Assembly: GCA_022704725.1 (NCBI GenBank)
Contig: JAKJFV010000078.1
Span: 1 to 7,344 of the forward strand
DNA from: Spirochaetota bacterium
GTDB lineage: Bacteria > Spirochaetota > Spirochaetia > Treponematales > Treponemataceae
Direction: 5' to 3'
Length of the DNA stretch: 7,344 bases
Notes under the pieces: model-generated
The model's input: the letters and a program-made list of their open reading frames with translations, nothing else
Told to the model about the DNA's origin: nothing
Databases searched by the model: none
In this document: positions 1-6,552 of the stretch, in pieces
How the letters are laid out: the number at the start of each line of letters is the position of its first letter
How positions within the stretch are numbered: position 1 is the stretch's first letter
Made by a program: the position numbers and the translations under genes

Positions 1-348
1 AAATAAGACTGAAAAACTTGAATCGAGAATTATTATACCGTCAATTTGGCCGTCTGCTAATAGTTTTTTAGACGACTCCAAGTCTCCTCCCTTAATTGAA
101 AACATGGGGTTATCTTCTGAAAATTCTGCAGACTTTAATATTGAAAGAAAGCGTTCGCTCTCTGCGTTCTCACTTACTACTGCTATTCCAACGGGAATTG
201 TCTTATAGTTTTCAAGAATATCAGAGGAGCTTCCAAATGCAAATTTGAAAAGTGTTGAAAGCAGAATCGGGAAAAGCATTGTCCAAAAAATGATGGATCG
301 TGTTCTAAAAAAGCTTTTTAGTCTGTATAAAAAAAGATGTAAAAACAT
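1..348 (-). CDS. ABC-2 type transporter permease, N-terminal part (runs off window)
   Basis: Only the first 116 codons are inside the window; the reading frame is open to base 1. The ATG at 348-346 follows an AGGAG at 358-354 with a 5-nt spacer, a good ribosome site. The protein starts with a short basic stretch (LYRLKSFFRTRS), then one membrane helix at about residues 19-37, then a soluble extracytoplasmic segment beginning near residue 38 (GSSSDILENYKTIPVGIAVV). A basic N-terminus, one helix and then a large outer loop is the usual start of ABC-2 permeases of the LnrM/LnrN or YhgE-like type (family knowledge). It lies 33 nt downstream of the ABC ATPase on the same strand, so the two very likely form one exporter. 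The substrate cannot be read from this part. The permease assignment is fairly sure; the exact subfamily is not, because most of the protein is missing. Confidence 0.8.
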   Translation of the reverse strand, partial: MFLHLFLYRLKSFFRTRSIIFWTMLFPILLSTLFKFAFGSSSDILENYKTIPVGIAVVSENAESERFLSILKSAEFSEDNPMFSIKGGDLESSKKLLADGQIDGIIILDSSFSVLF

Positions 349-381
349 ACTATCTCCTGTAAGATAAGTTCGGCCGCCGGC

Positions 382-1314
382 TTAATCCCGTAATTCTTTG
401 CCGGTAATTTCTAAGAAAACATCATTGAGCGTCGGGAGCTCTGTGTACACTCTTCCAAAAACAATTTCATGTTTTTTAAGAAAGTCCAGTACATGTATGA
501 GGTTATGCTTTCCCCTGCTGCATCGCAGCGTTATTTTGCCGGGCAGAATATCAGTCTTATAAATATTTGGAAGGCTCTGAATGGAAGTAATAAGGGATTC
601 CGGGAAATCGACTGTTTCTATGTGAATGGTCTCTGTTGTCTTAATCATAGACTTAAGTTCGTCGTTGGTGCCTTCTGCAACCGTTCTTCCCTTGTCTATA
701 ATTGCAATGCGCGTACAGATTTGTTCAACCTCTTCCATGTAGTGAGAGGTGTAAATAATTGTCGCGCCTTTCCTGTTGAGCTCTTGTATTCCTTCAAGAA
801 TTTTATTCCGGCTTTGAGGATCAACAGCAACAGTCGGTTCATCCAAAAATATAAGGGAAGGTTTATGGGCTATTCCGCAGGCAATATTTAAACGGCGCAG
901 AAGACCTCCGGAAAGCTTTTTCGGGTAGAATTTTTGAAAGTCTTCGAGCCCGACAAAGGAGATTGCTTCTTCAACGAGAGTTTTCCGTTCTTTTTTATCT
1001 CCTACATACAATCCGCAAAAATAGTCAATGTTTTCCCATACGGTAAGCTCTTCAAAGACTGCAACGTTCTGCATAACAACACCGATTTTTCGCTTACTGT
1101 CATATGTGTCAGGATTCATCGGTTTTCCGAATACTTCAATTTCGCCCTTGTTATACGTTAAAAGCGATAATATGCAGTTTATGAGGGTTGTTTTTCCCGA
1201 ACCGTTCGGACCCAGGAGACCAAATATTTCACCCTGCCTTATGGAAAGATTAATATGATCAAGTGCAACAAGATCTCCGTATCGTTTAACAAGATTTTCA
1301 ACTCTTATAACCAT
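382..1314 (-). CDS. ABC transporter ATP-binding protein (LnrL/NatA-like exporter ATPase)
   Basis: A 310-residue cytoplasmic ATPase that should power the ABC-2 permease encoded directly downstream. All nucleotide-binding motifs are intact: Walker A GPNGSGKT at 35-42, Q-loop Gln82, signature LSGGL at 134-138 (last position Leu instead of Gln), Walker B LIFLDEP at 154-160 with catalytic Glu159, D-loop near 162-165, and switch His191. After residue about 220 comes a C-terminal extension ending in a PTLNDVFLEITGKELRD tail, as in drug and lipid exporters of this class. The stretch around Walker B (DEPTVAVDPQSRN, then YTSHYMEEVEQ) reads much like Bacillus LnrL/YfiL; that likeness is from memory, not a search. 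The ATG at 1314-1312 has AGGAG at 1325-1321 with a 6-nt spacer, so the start is firm. It is divergent from the histidine kinase, which probably controls it. The exported substrate is unknown; membrane-active antibiotics are a guess from the family. Confidence 0.93.
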   Translation of the reverse strand: MVIRVENLVKRYGDLVALDHINLSIRQGEIFGLLGPNGSGKTTLINCILSLLTYNKGEIEVFGKPMNPDTYDSKRKIGVVMQNVAVFEELTVWENIDYFCGLYVGDKKERKTLVEEAISFVGLEDFQKFYPKKLSGGLLRRLNIACGIAHKPSLIFLDEPTVAVDPQSRNKILEGIQELNRKGATIIYTSHYMEEVEQICTRIAIIDKGRTVAEGTNDELKSMIKTTETIHIETVDFPESLITSIQSLPNIYKTDILPGKITLRCSRGKHNLIHVLDFLKKHEIVFGRVYTELPTLNDVFLEITGKELRD

Positions 1315-1379
1315 TTCTGTCTCCTATAGTAATCACGTGTGCTATACTATCATTGTGAACAGTCAAATTACAGTGATAA
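1315..1379. promoter_or_regulatory. Divergent control region between ABC exporter and two-component operon
   Basis: These 65 nt serve both directions. Toward the kinase there is an extended -10, TGCTATACT (TG at 1340-1341, hexamer TATACT at 1343-1348), with no good -35. This would start transcription near 1355. Toward the ABC genes I find no convincing sigma-70 promoter, only TAGTAT or TATAGC-like hexamers at 1349-1341 without a matching -35, as expected for a promoter that needs an activator. ATAGTA at 1326-1331 and TACTAT at 1345-1350 form an inverted repeat around a central CACGTG (1334-1339), though the two are not exactly co-centred. The promoter calls come from eye inspection only. Confidence 0.45.
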
Positions 1380-1408
1380 ATGTCAAAATCGCATATGACA
1401 TTTGTCAT
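1361..1408. repeat. Cluster of GTCA/TGAC half-sites, candidate regulator binding region
   Basis: AGTCAAA at 1361-1367 and TGTCAAA at 1381-1387 are direct repeats exactly 20 bp apart (two helical turns). A third TGTCA lies at 1403-1407. ATGACA (1395-1400) and TGTCAT (1403-1408) form a perfect 6-bp inverted repeat with a TT spacer, and AAATGTCA (1378-1385) pairs with TGACATTT (1396-1403). The cluster runs from the intergenic region into the first codons of the kinase. It lies just upstream of where an ABC promoter would be, a fitting place for activation by the neighbouring response regulator. The repeats are seen directly; the function is inferred. Confidence 0.35.
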
Positions 1409-2534
1409 AAAAAAATATATACGTGTTTTAAGAGGGAATAAAAACGTGGCTTCTTTTTTTGACCGGCTGCTGCTGTTAGCGGTGTGCCTTTTTTATACCA
1501 TTAGCAGCGAGGATTCAGCCTCGGTCGTTATCAGTTTATTAGCCTCATTTTCTGCAAGCTGTATTTCCTTTTATATTTCAAATAAGAGTAAATCAATTTT
1601 TTTGTGGATTGCGCTTTTTGCGCTTTCTTTTTTTTATACACCTCTATTGTTTTTTCTTCCTCCTGCCGCATATGATTTTCCCGGCAAAAAATATCTTATT
1701 CCTTCTGTTTTTACACTGATATATGTTTATGCGGCTTACTCGTCACTTGGTATTTATGAATCAATCATGATGTTTCTATTTACTGCCCTGGCCTTTGTTC
1801 TCTCGCGTAAAACGGAAGCCCTTGCTCAGTTTGAGAGCGATATTTACAGGCATAAGGATGAGCGTGAGGAACTCAAGCGCGTTATGGAAGAAAAACAGCG
1901 TTATCTGATTGAGAATAAGGAATATGAAATACATGTTGCAACTTTAAAAGAAAGAAACAGAATTGCACGGGAAATTCATGATACCGTCGGGCATGTAATA
2001 TCCCGGTCAATTCTAATGGTTGGTGCTCTTTTAAGCTCATCCGGGAAGGAAACTGATAAGGATTCACTAAGGGGATTAAAAGAGAATTTATCTGCTGCTA
2101 TGGATACAATACGAAAAAGCGTTCATGACCTGCATGACGAAGCCATAGATCTGCAGTGCGGAATGCAGTCTTTAATTGCCGAGTACAAGTATTGTCCTGT
2201 TAAGCTTGATTATGATATTACATCGAATGTAGAAAAAGAAACTAAAATCTGTTTTCTCGCCTTACTTACCGAATCTCTTTCAAATACTGCAGCTCATAGC
2301 GATGCCGATTTTGTTTCTGTTCATGTATGGGAACATCCGGCTCTGTATCAGTTATGCATAGAAGATAACGGAACGGCGGGTACCGGCATTATAGAAAAAA
2401 GATTAAGCAGCAGCCAAGGTATTGGTCTTGAAAATATGGCCGAAAGGGTAAAGGCGTTGGGCGGTACAATAACCTTTTCTCATGCTAAGGGTTTTAAAAT
2501 GTTTGCAAGTATTCCAAGGAGCACAATAAAATGA
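1380..2534 (+). CDS. Sensor histidine kinase, NarL/DesK class (HisKA_3)
   Basis: A 384-residue membrane kinase. About five hydrophobic helices lie between residues 24 and 142 (roughly 24-42, 47-66, 72-93, 106-122, 127-142) with hardly any loop outside, so the signal is probably sensed in or at the membrane, as in DesK and LnrJ. A charged coiled-coil linker (about 143-190) leads to the HisKA_3 motif ERNRIAREIHDTVGH with phospho-acceptor His200. The ATPase domain follows: N-box ESLSNTAAH at 298-306, G1 motif DNGTAG at 329-334, G2 motif GIGLENM at 347-353. All catalytic parts look intact. The ATG at 1380 lacks a clear ribosome site; an in-frame GTG at 1446 (codon 23) has AGAGGG at 1431-1436 and would still keep every helix. 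The stop overlaps the regulator start by 4 nt, so the pair is translationally coupled. It is divergent from an ABC exporter it probably controls. The ligand is unknown. Confidence 0.92.
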   Translation: MSKSHMTFVIKKYIRVLRGNKNVASFFDRLLLLAVCLFYTISSEDSASVVISLLASFSASCISFYISNKSKSIFLWIALFALSFFYTPLLFFLPPAAYDFPGKKYLIPSVFTLIYVYAAYSSLGIYESIMMFLFTALAFVLSRKTEALAQFESDIYRHKDEREELKRVMEEKQRYLIENKEYEIHVATLKERNRIAREIHDTVGHVISRSILMVGALLSSSGKETDKDSLRGLKENLSAAMDTIRKSVHDLHDEAIDLQCGMQSLIAEYKYCPVKLDYDITSNVEKETKICFLALLTESLSNTAAHSDADFVSVHVWEHPALYQLCIEDNGTAGTGIIEKRLSSSQGIGLENMAERVKALGGTITFSHAKGFKMFASIPRSTIK

Positions 2535-3157
2535 AAGTATTAATAACCGACGACGACAGTCTTGTTTGTTCCGCCTTAAAAACAATTCTTGAATCATATA
2601 ACGATGTCGAAGTCTGTGCCGCCGGACACAGCGGCGGTGAGGCTTATGAGCTCTATAAAACCCATATTCCTGATATTTGTCTTCTGGACATACGAATGGA
2701 GGGGATGTCTGGACTGGAAGCAGCCGAAAATATTCTTACAGAAAACCCTGAAGCACGCATTCTATTTCTTACAACTTTTTCTGATGATGAATATATAATA
2801 AAGGCATTAAAGATCGGTGCAAAGGGGTACTTATTAAAACAGGATTACGAAACAATATATCCTGCTCTTAAGTCTGTTATGGAAGGACAGAGTGTGTTCG
2901 GCAGTGATATAATAGCTCGTATTCCCGGACTTCTGGGCAGCTCTCAGTCTGTTTTCGATTATCAGAGGGCGGGCTTATCTGCAAAGGAAGGCGAAATAAT
3001 TTCTCTTGTGGCCGAAGGATACAGCAATAAAGAAATTGCAGATTCTATCTTTCTAAGCGAAGGAACAGTCCGTAATTATTTAAGCACCATTCTTGAGAAG
3101 CTTCAATTGCGCGACAGGACGCAGCTGGCTGTTTTTTATTATAAAAACAGATTTTGA
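2531..3157 (+). CDS. Response regulator, NarL/LuxR family (receiver plus HTH)
   Basis: A 208-residue regulator, the partner of the kinase just upstream. The receiver domain covers about 1-120: acidic cluster Asp7-Asp9, phospho-acceptor Asp53 in LLDIRM, Thr81/Thr82, and Lys103 in YLLKQD. The LuxR-type DNA-binding domain covers about 147-205, with LSAKEGEIISLVAEGYSNKEIA followed by the recognition helix SEGTVRNYLSTILEKL, a canonical form. All phosphorylation residues are present, so it should be phosphorylated and then dimerise on DNA. The start is firm: AAGGAG at 2516-2521 with a 9-nt spacer, and the ATGA overlap with the kinase stop. The likely targets are its own operon and the divergent ABC exporter, by analogy with LnrK controlling lnrLMN. 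This is inference; GTCA half-sites near 1361-1408 are candidate sites. The length is normal for the family. Confidence 0.95.
   Translation: MKVLITDDDSLVCSALKTILESYNDVEVCAAGHSGGEAYELYKTHIPDICLLDIRMEGMSGLEAAENILTENPEARILFLTTFSDDEYIIKALKIGAKGYLLKQDYETIYPALKSVMEGQSVFGSDIIARIPGLLGSSQSVFDYQRAGLSAKEGEIISLVAEGYSNKEIADSIFLSEGTVRNYLSTILEKLQLRDRTQLAVFYYKNRF
3129..3150. terminator. Weak hairpin at the end of the response regulator gene
   Basis: CTGTTTTT (3129-3136) and AAAAACAG (3143-3150) form a perfect 8-bp inverted repeat with a 6-nt loop, TATTAT. It lies inside the last codons of the regulator gene, between two convergent operons whose stops are 16 nt apart, with AT-rich sequence (ATTTTGAATATTTTG) after it. 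It is the only hairpin I see at this junction. The stem has just two G-C pairs, so it may be a weak bidirectional terminator or chance. Confidence 0.25.
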
Positions 3158-3173
3158 ATATTTTGAAGAATAG

Positions 3174-3605
3174 TTAAAACTTCAGCTGTTCAAAACGGGA
3201 AATGAGCCGTGCTTTTGTCTCTTCGTTTACAATCGGGGCTTCCATAATAATGCAGTACATTTTATACTTTGGAAACTCAACTATAAGAGTACCGAACATT
3301 CCGTCGTCTGTTTCTTCTTCAATGTAATAAGCTTTCTGTTTATTAAGAGTGAAGGATTCTGCTGTTTCATCGAAATCAATATTTTCCTCTGAAAGAAAAC
3401 TGATAGTTAAAATACCTTCAAAGCCTTTCATATAAATGGCAGAAAACTCTGTTTCGTAATTTTCACAGCTCATCAAGAAGTATCCTTCAGGCTGATAATT
3501 GTCTATTGTTGTTTTAAATTTTTCAAATGGATACAGCATTTCCTCTTGTGCGAAGACTGCGCCGATTGTCAGTATAAGCAATACCAATACCGCAAGTTTT
3601 TTCAT
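3174..3605 (-). CDS. Small secreted protein of unknown function, cyclase partner
   Basis: A 143-residue protein I do not recognise. It begins with a clear Sec signal peptide: basic MKK, a hydrophobic core at 4-18, and a likely signal peptidase I site after Ala19 (AVFA then QEE). There is no lipobox cysteine, so the mature 124 residues should be free in the periplasm. The mature part is acidic, has two cysteines (Cys47, Cys118) that could pair, and alternates short hydrophobic strands (GILTISFLS, GTLIVEF, MYCIIMEA), suggesting a small alpha/beta or beta fold. GAGGAG at 3617-3612 with a 6-nt spacer makes the start firm. It begins 25 nt after the cyclase stop on the same strand with no terminator between, so it is probably co-transcribed and may act on or with the periplasmic CHASE2 domain. 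That role is only inferred from position. Confidence 0.85.
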   Translation of the reverse strand: MKKLAVLVLLILTIGAVFAQEEMLYPFEKFKTTIDNYQPEGYFLMSCENYETEFSAIYMKGFEGILTISFLSEENIDFDETAESFTLNKQKAYYIEEETDDGMFGTLIVEFPKYKMYCIIMEAPIVNEETKARLISRFEQLKF

Positions 3606-3630
3606 AGTTTACTCCTCGTAAAACATTTTC

Positions 3631-6360
3631 TTATTTCTGTGTCATATTAAATACCCCGTCCCAGTCAGCAGCAGGCGGGTTCTGAATAAAGTCTTTACAG
3701 CGTTTTAAATATAGATTAACAGGGCCGTCTGTATCATCCCTGCTTTTAAGAGATGTAAACAAGGTCTCTGCTTTTTTCCATTGTCTTTGTTCAAACAATG
3801 TATAAGCAGTTTCATAGTCTGCGAGGAATTTCTTTTTATCCTCCTGTAAATCCTCTTTAAAGCACACAACTTCCAGCAGCTGCACAGGCGTATTAATACC
3901 TACTACGCGCACCCGGTCAAGCTTTCTGTATATGAACGCTTCCCCTGCTTCTTTTGCCGTGTAGTCTGTTGTTAAAATCCAGGTACCGTACATTTTATTA
4001 ACACCCTCAAGGCGTGCTGCAAGGTTAACAGCGTTGCCCATAATGGTGTAGTTCATCTTGCGCTGTGTGCCCATATTGCCTGCTACCATTTCTCCGGTAT
4101 TTATACCGAAGCGGGACAATAGATCGGTAGGCGACATCTGCTTTTCTCTAAAGGTTTTATTTAGCTCTGCTTCGACTTTTTTCATTTTTATAGCAGATGC
4201 CAAGGCGTGGTAGGCATGATTCTCTAAAGGAGTAGGCGCTCCCCAAAATGCTATAATGGCATCTCCTTCATATTTATCTACGACACCTTCTTCGTCAAGA
4301 ATGATGTCGCTCATGCCTGTAAGGTAGGCATTTAATAAACTTACCAGCTGTTCAGGGGTAAGTTTTTCACTAATGGTAGAAAATCCCTTAACGTCGGTGA
4401 ACATAGCCGTCATATGACGGCTTTCGCCGCCGAGTTTTAATTTATCGGGGTCATCAACAATCTGATTAATAACATCTGCAGAAATATAGGTACCGAAAGC
4501 TTTGCGCAAAAAACTCTTCTCACGGGACTCGCGGAAAAATCTGATAAGCGAATAACTGATATATGTCAATGAGAGTGCTATTACAGGCCCGACGAGTTCA
4601 AAGAATATTCCTGTATATATAAAAAGAGCACCTGATACGACAATTGTCAATAAAATGGCTCCGATACCAAGAAAGCTCTGTCTGACTGGATTAAGTTTGC
4701 GTGCAATGAGAAAGAGAAGAAATGGAAGAATCACAGAAAGGGCGAGTGAGACCCACTCCGGTGTGCTTCGAAGAAATTCCCTCTGGAAAATAGTGTTAGC
4801 AGCACTGGCGTGTGTTCCAACATTTATGTATTCCTTTTGGAAGGGATTGGCGCCAATATCAGATGTTCCTGTTCCAGTGTATCCTATGAGGCACAGGGTT
4901 CCTTCGAGCTGGCTTCTAAGCAGTTTCTGATTAGTCCGTATATCCTCAATATTTTTTTTAAGATTTCCGAAAAGTATCTCGGTGTTTTTCCTTTCTTCTG
5001 CCAATAAAGTCCTTTGATTCCAGTCTGCAGCTTCTTCACGCTTTAGAATCTCTTTTTGAAGAAGGCTGTTATAGTTCTGAGATAAGAAGTCTTCTATGCT
5101 TATGAGCCATTGCTCTTTTGCAAGTTTATATTCTTCTATTGCCTCCTCTGTCTGCTCAGTTAATGCATTTTCTAAAAGATAATCTACGTATGCTTTCTCT
5201 TCATTCAGATAGGATACAGGATTCTCAGGTAAAAGTTTCAATGAATCGCGCATTTCCAATAAGGAAATATTTGAGGCTAAATCAGTGAAGAATTTGTTGT
5301 AATTCACAAGGTAGTATATAGAAAGATGTTTAAAGCTGTCGTCATAGGTTCTATGAGGCCAGTTTACAAGCATAGTACCGTCAGCTTCGAGAGGGATAAC
5401 GACGTCAAAAACACCGTCTTCATATTGTGCACCCTTTAGGGTTAGTTTCCTTTTCTCTAAAACGACTTCCGGATTTCCAAGCCAATCCAGCACAGTCGAA
5501 AAAATGAGCTGCCCGTAGTAATTGCCTTTCATAAATTCGATCGGCATGATGCGGCGCCTCTTGCCGTCCGAATCTACTTCTACGTTTACAAAGCCGGATA
5601 ACTTGCCTCTTTCAATCATGGATGCAAGCGTAGGCAGAATATCAACATAGCGTTCTGCTGGAGATTTTTCTGCTTTTACATTAAGAGTGATGAGCGACGT
5701 TATATAGGTACGGTCATCTTCTGTCAAATTTTTATTTTCTTCTTCGAGAAACCGGTATGCAGTAGTGACATTGCCGAAAAAATCGATTGCCTTAGACAAA
5801 TACTCATCATTATCAATAGCTATATGCTGAACATCTTCGTAAAGTTCATCTTTTGATATATCAGTAAGTGATATAAGCTCGTTTATATAGTAATCTGCAT
5901 CTTCAATACTTATCCGCTTTTCCTTGATTGCAGAAAAAAGATTGGAAAACTCACTGGACAAGTCGGTAAACGCTTCCTTAAAATTCCGTTTAACATTCTC
6001 GTCGAGGTATTTTCTATTAATACCCGCAGGACTGGGAGTATTATACTCAATATCGAAAACTACAGAGCGGACTCCGAATTCACTCATGGTGATTAATGCG
6101 TCTGCCATATAGTTTCTCGGCCACGGCCAGGCTCCCAGTTTATCTATAGCCAGATCATTAACATCAAGCAGGAGAATTCTGGAATCCTGTTTAATTTCCG
6201 GACGGATTTTTAAAAAAGAATCAAAAAACAAGGTATTCAGGTTGGAAAACACCGAAAAAATTGAAAGCAGTATTATTACGGCTCCTATACCCAAGGGGAT
6301 AAAGGCGTCTTTATACTTATTCTTTTTAAAACGTCCAGGTACATGCTGTGATTCTTTCAT
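3631..6360 (-). CDS. CHASE2-domain class III adenylate cyclase with TPR-like tail
   Basis: Makes cAMP from ATP at the inner face of the membrane in response to a periplasmic signal. From the ATG at 6360 it has 909 residues. One helix (about 19-41) precedes the CHASE2 sensor (about 42-535), seen from the DSFLKIRP, GAWPWPR and FDIEY motifs and the closing CLIGYTGTGTSDIGANPF and NVGTHASAANTIF motifs. Three helices (about 535-555, 562-583, 586-608) lead to the cyclase domain (about 647-832). Key residues are present: metal ligands Asp656 (FTDVKGF) and Asp700 (YEGDAI), adenine-selecting Lys696 and Thr772, and transition-state Asn779 and Arg783 (VNLAARLEG). Lys plus Thr points to adenylate over guanylate cyclase. 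A short TPR-like tail follows (about 845-909). The sensor contains long charged helical inserts (about 113-185 and 357-482). ATG 6360 is preceded by GGGGG at 6369-6365, a fair ribosome site; ATG 6408 or TTG 6474 would lengthen the N-terminus with non-family-like sequence. Confidence 0.93.
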   Translation of the reverse strand: MKESQHVPGRFKKNKYKDAFIPLGIGAVIILLSIFSVFSNLNTLFFDSFLKIRPEIKQDSRILLLDVNDLAIDKLGAWPWPRNYMADALITMSEFGVRSVVFDIEYNTPSPAGINRKYLDENVKRNFKEAFTDLSSEFSNLFSAIKEKRISIEDADYYINELISLTDISKDELYEDVQHIAIDNDEYLSKAIDFFGNVTTAYRFLEEENKNLTEDDRTYITSLITLNVKAEKSPAERYVDILPTLASMIERGKLSGFVNVEVDSDGKRRRIMPIEFMKGNYYGQLIFSTVLDWLGNPEVVLEKRKLTLKGAQYEDGVFDVVIPLEADGTMLVNWPHRTYDDSFKHLSIYYLVNYNKFFTDLASNISLLEMRDSLKLLPENPVSYLNEEKAYVDYLLENALTEQTEEAIEEYKLAKEQWLISIEDFLSQNYNSLLQKEILKREEAADWNQRTLLAEERKNTEILFGNLKKNIEDIRTNQKLLRSQLEGTLCLIGYTGTGTSDIGANPFQKEYINVGTHASAANTIFQREFLRSTPEWVSLALSVILPFLLFLIARKLNPVRQSFLGIGAILLTIVVSGALFIYTGIFFELVGPVIALSLTYISYSLIRFFRESREKSFLRKAFGTYISADVINQIVDDPDKLKLGGESRHMTAMFTDVKGFSTISEKLTPEQLVSLLNAYLTGMSDIILDEEGVVDKYEGDAIIAFWGAPTPLENHAYHALASAIKMKKVEAELNKTFREKQMSPTDLLSRFGINTGEMVAGNMGTQRKMNYTIMGNAVNLAARLEGVNKMYGTWILTTDYTAKEAGEAFIYRKLDRVRVVGINTPVQLLEVVCFKEDLQEDKKKFLADYETAYTLFEQRQWKKAETLFTSLKSRDDTDGPVNLYLKRCKDFIQNPPAADWDGVFNMTQK

Positions 6361-6435
6361 GGGTCCCCCAATTACTTTTTTTCTTTTTAAGGGTAGTCTA
6401 TAGAACATACCTTTGTCAAGAAAAGAATTAAAGTA

Positions 6436-6464
6436 TTGCGTTCTCCTGCTGTGTAGAATACAAT
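6436..6464 (+). promoter_or_regulatory. Candidate sigma-70 promoter of the YkgJ-family gene
   Basis: TTGCGT (6436-6441) and TACAAT (6459-6464) are separated by 17 nt. The -10 matches the consensus at 5 of 6 positions and the -35 at 3 of 6. Transcription would start near 6471, giving a short leader of about 17 nt before the AGGAGG at 6488. The site lies in the divergent gap between the cyclase and the YkgJ-family gene. Eye inspection only. Confidence 0.45.
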
Positions 6465-6487
6465 AGAACACCAAAGCGGTGTATTAC

Positions 6488-6493
6488 AGGAGG
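6488..6493 (+). promoter_or_regulatory. Perfect Shine-Dalgarno AGGAGG without a standard start codon after it
   Basis: AGGAGG is followed after 5 nt by ATC at 6499-6501, which is in frame with the YkgJ-family protein. No ATG, GTG or TTG occurs in any frame within the usual 4-13 nt. The frame from 6499 to the annotated ATG at 6553 is fully open (ITQYDSILERSKSKHKEI). This suggests that translation starts at a non-standard AUC codon, or that the codon was recently ATG. Confidence 0.5.
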
Positions 6494-6552
6494 CGGACAT
6501 CACACAATACGATTCAATTCTGGAGCGGAGTAAGTCCAAACACAAAGAAATC

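Noticed and set aside
369..380. GC-rich CGGCCGCCGG patch between ATPase and permease genes
   Set aside because: It contains overlapping short palindromes but forms no convincing stem-loop with a T-run, so I do not call a terminator or attenuator.
469..1258. Plus-strand open frames opposite the ABC ATPase
   Set aside because: They lie antisense to a gene with all ABC motifs, have no recognisable domains and no ribosome sites.
1189..1278. Possible loss of function of the ABC ATPase
   Set aside because: Only the last residue of the signature differs (LSGGL); Walker A, Walker B, Q-loop and switch His are intact, and variation at that position is common among active exporters.
4030..4052. Asn in place of the usual Asp after the IMG motif of the cyclase
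   Set aside because: This position (GNAVNLAARLEG) is not one of the metal- or base-binding residues, all of which are present; the Asn form is common in spirochaete cyclases as I recall.
4655..6112. Plus-strand open frames opposite the cyclase
   Set aside because: Antisense shadows of a well-supported coding frame without domain signals.
6414..6419. Perfect TTGACA on the minus strand upstream of the cyclase
   Set aside because: No -10-like hexamer lies 16-18 nt downstream; the nearest, TATAGA, is only 11 nt away, so I do not call a promoter.
6361..6474. Longer cyclase beginning at TTG 6474 (947 residues)
   Set aside because: No ribosome site before the TTG, the extra 38 residues look non-family-like, and the extension would run across the divergent promoter region. 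ATG 6360 gives a normal cytoplasmic basic N-terminus before the first helix. ATG 6408 is a second option, but its AAAGG is only 1 nt away.
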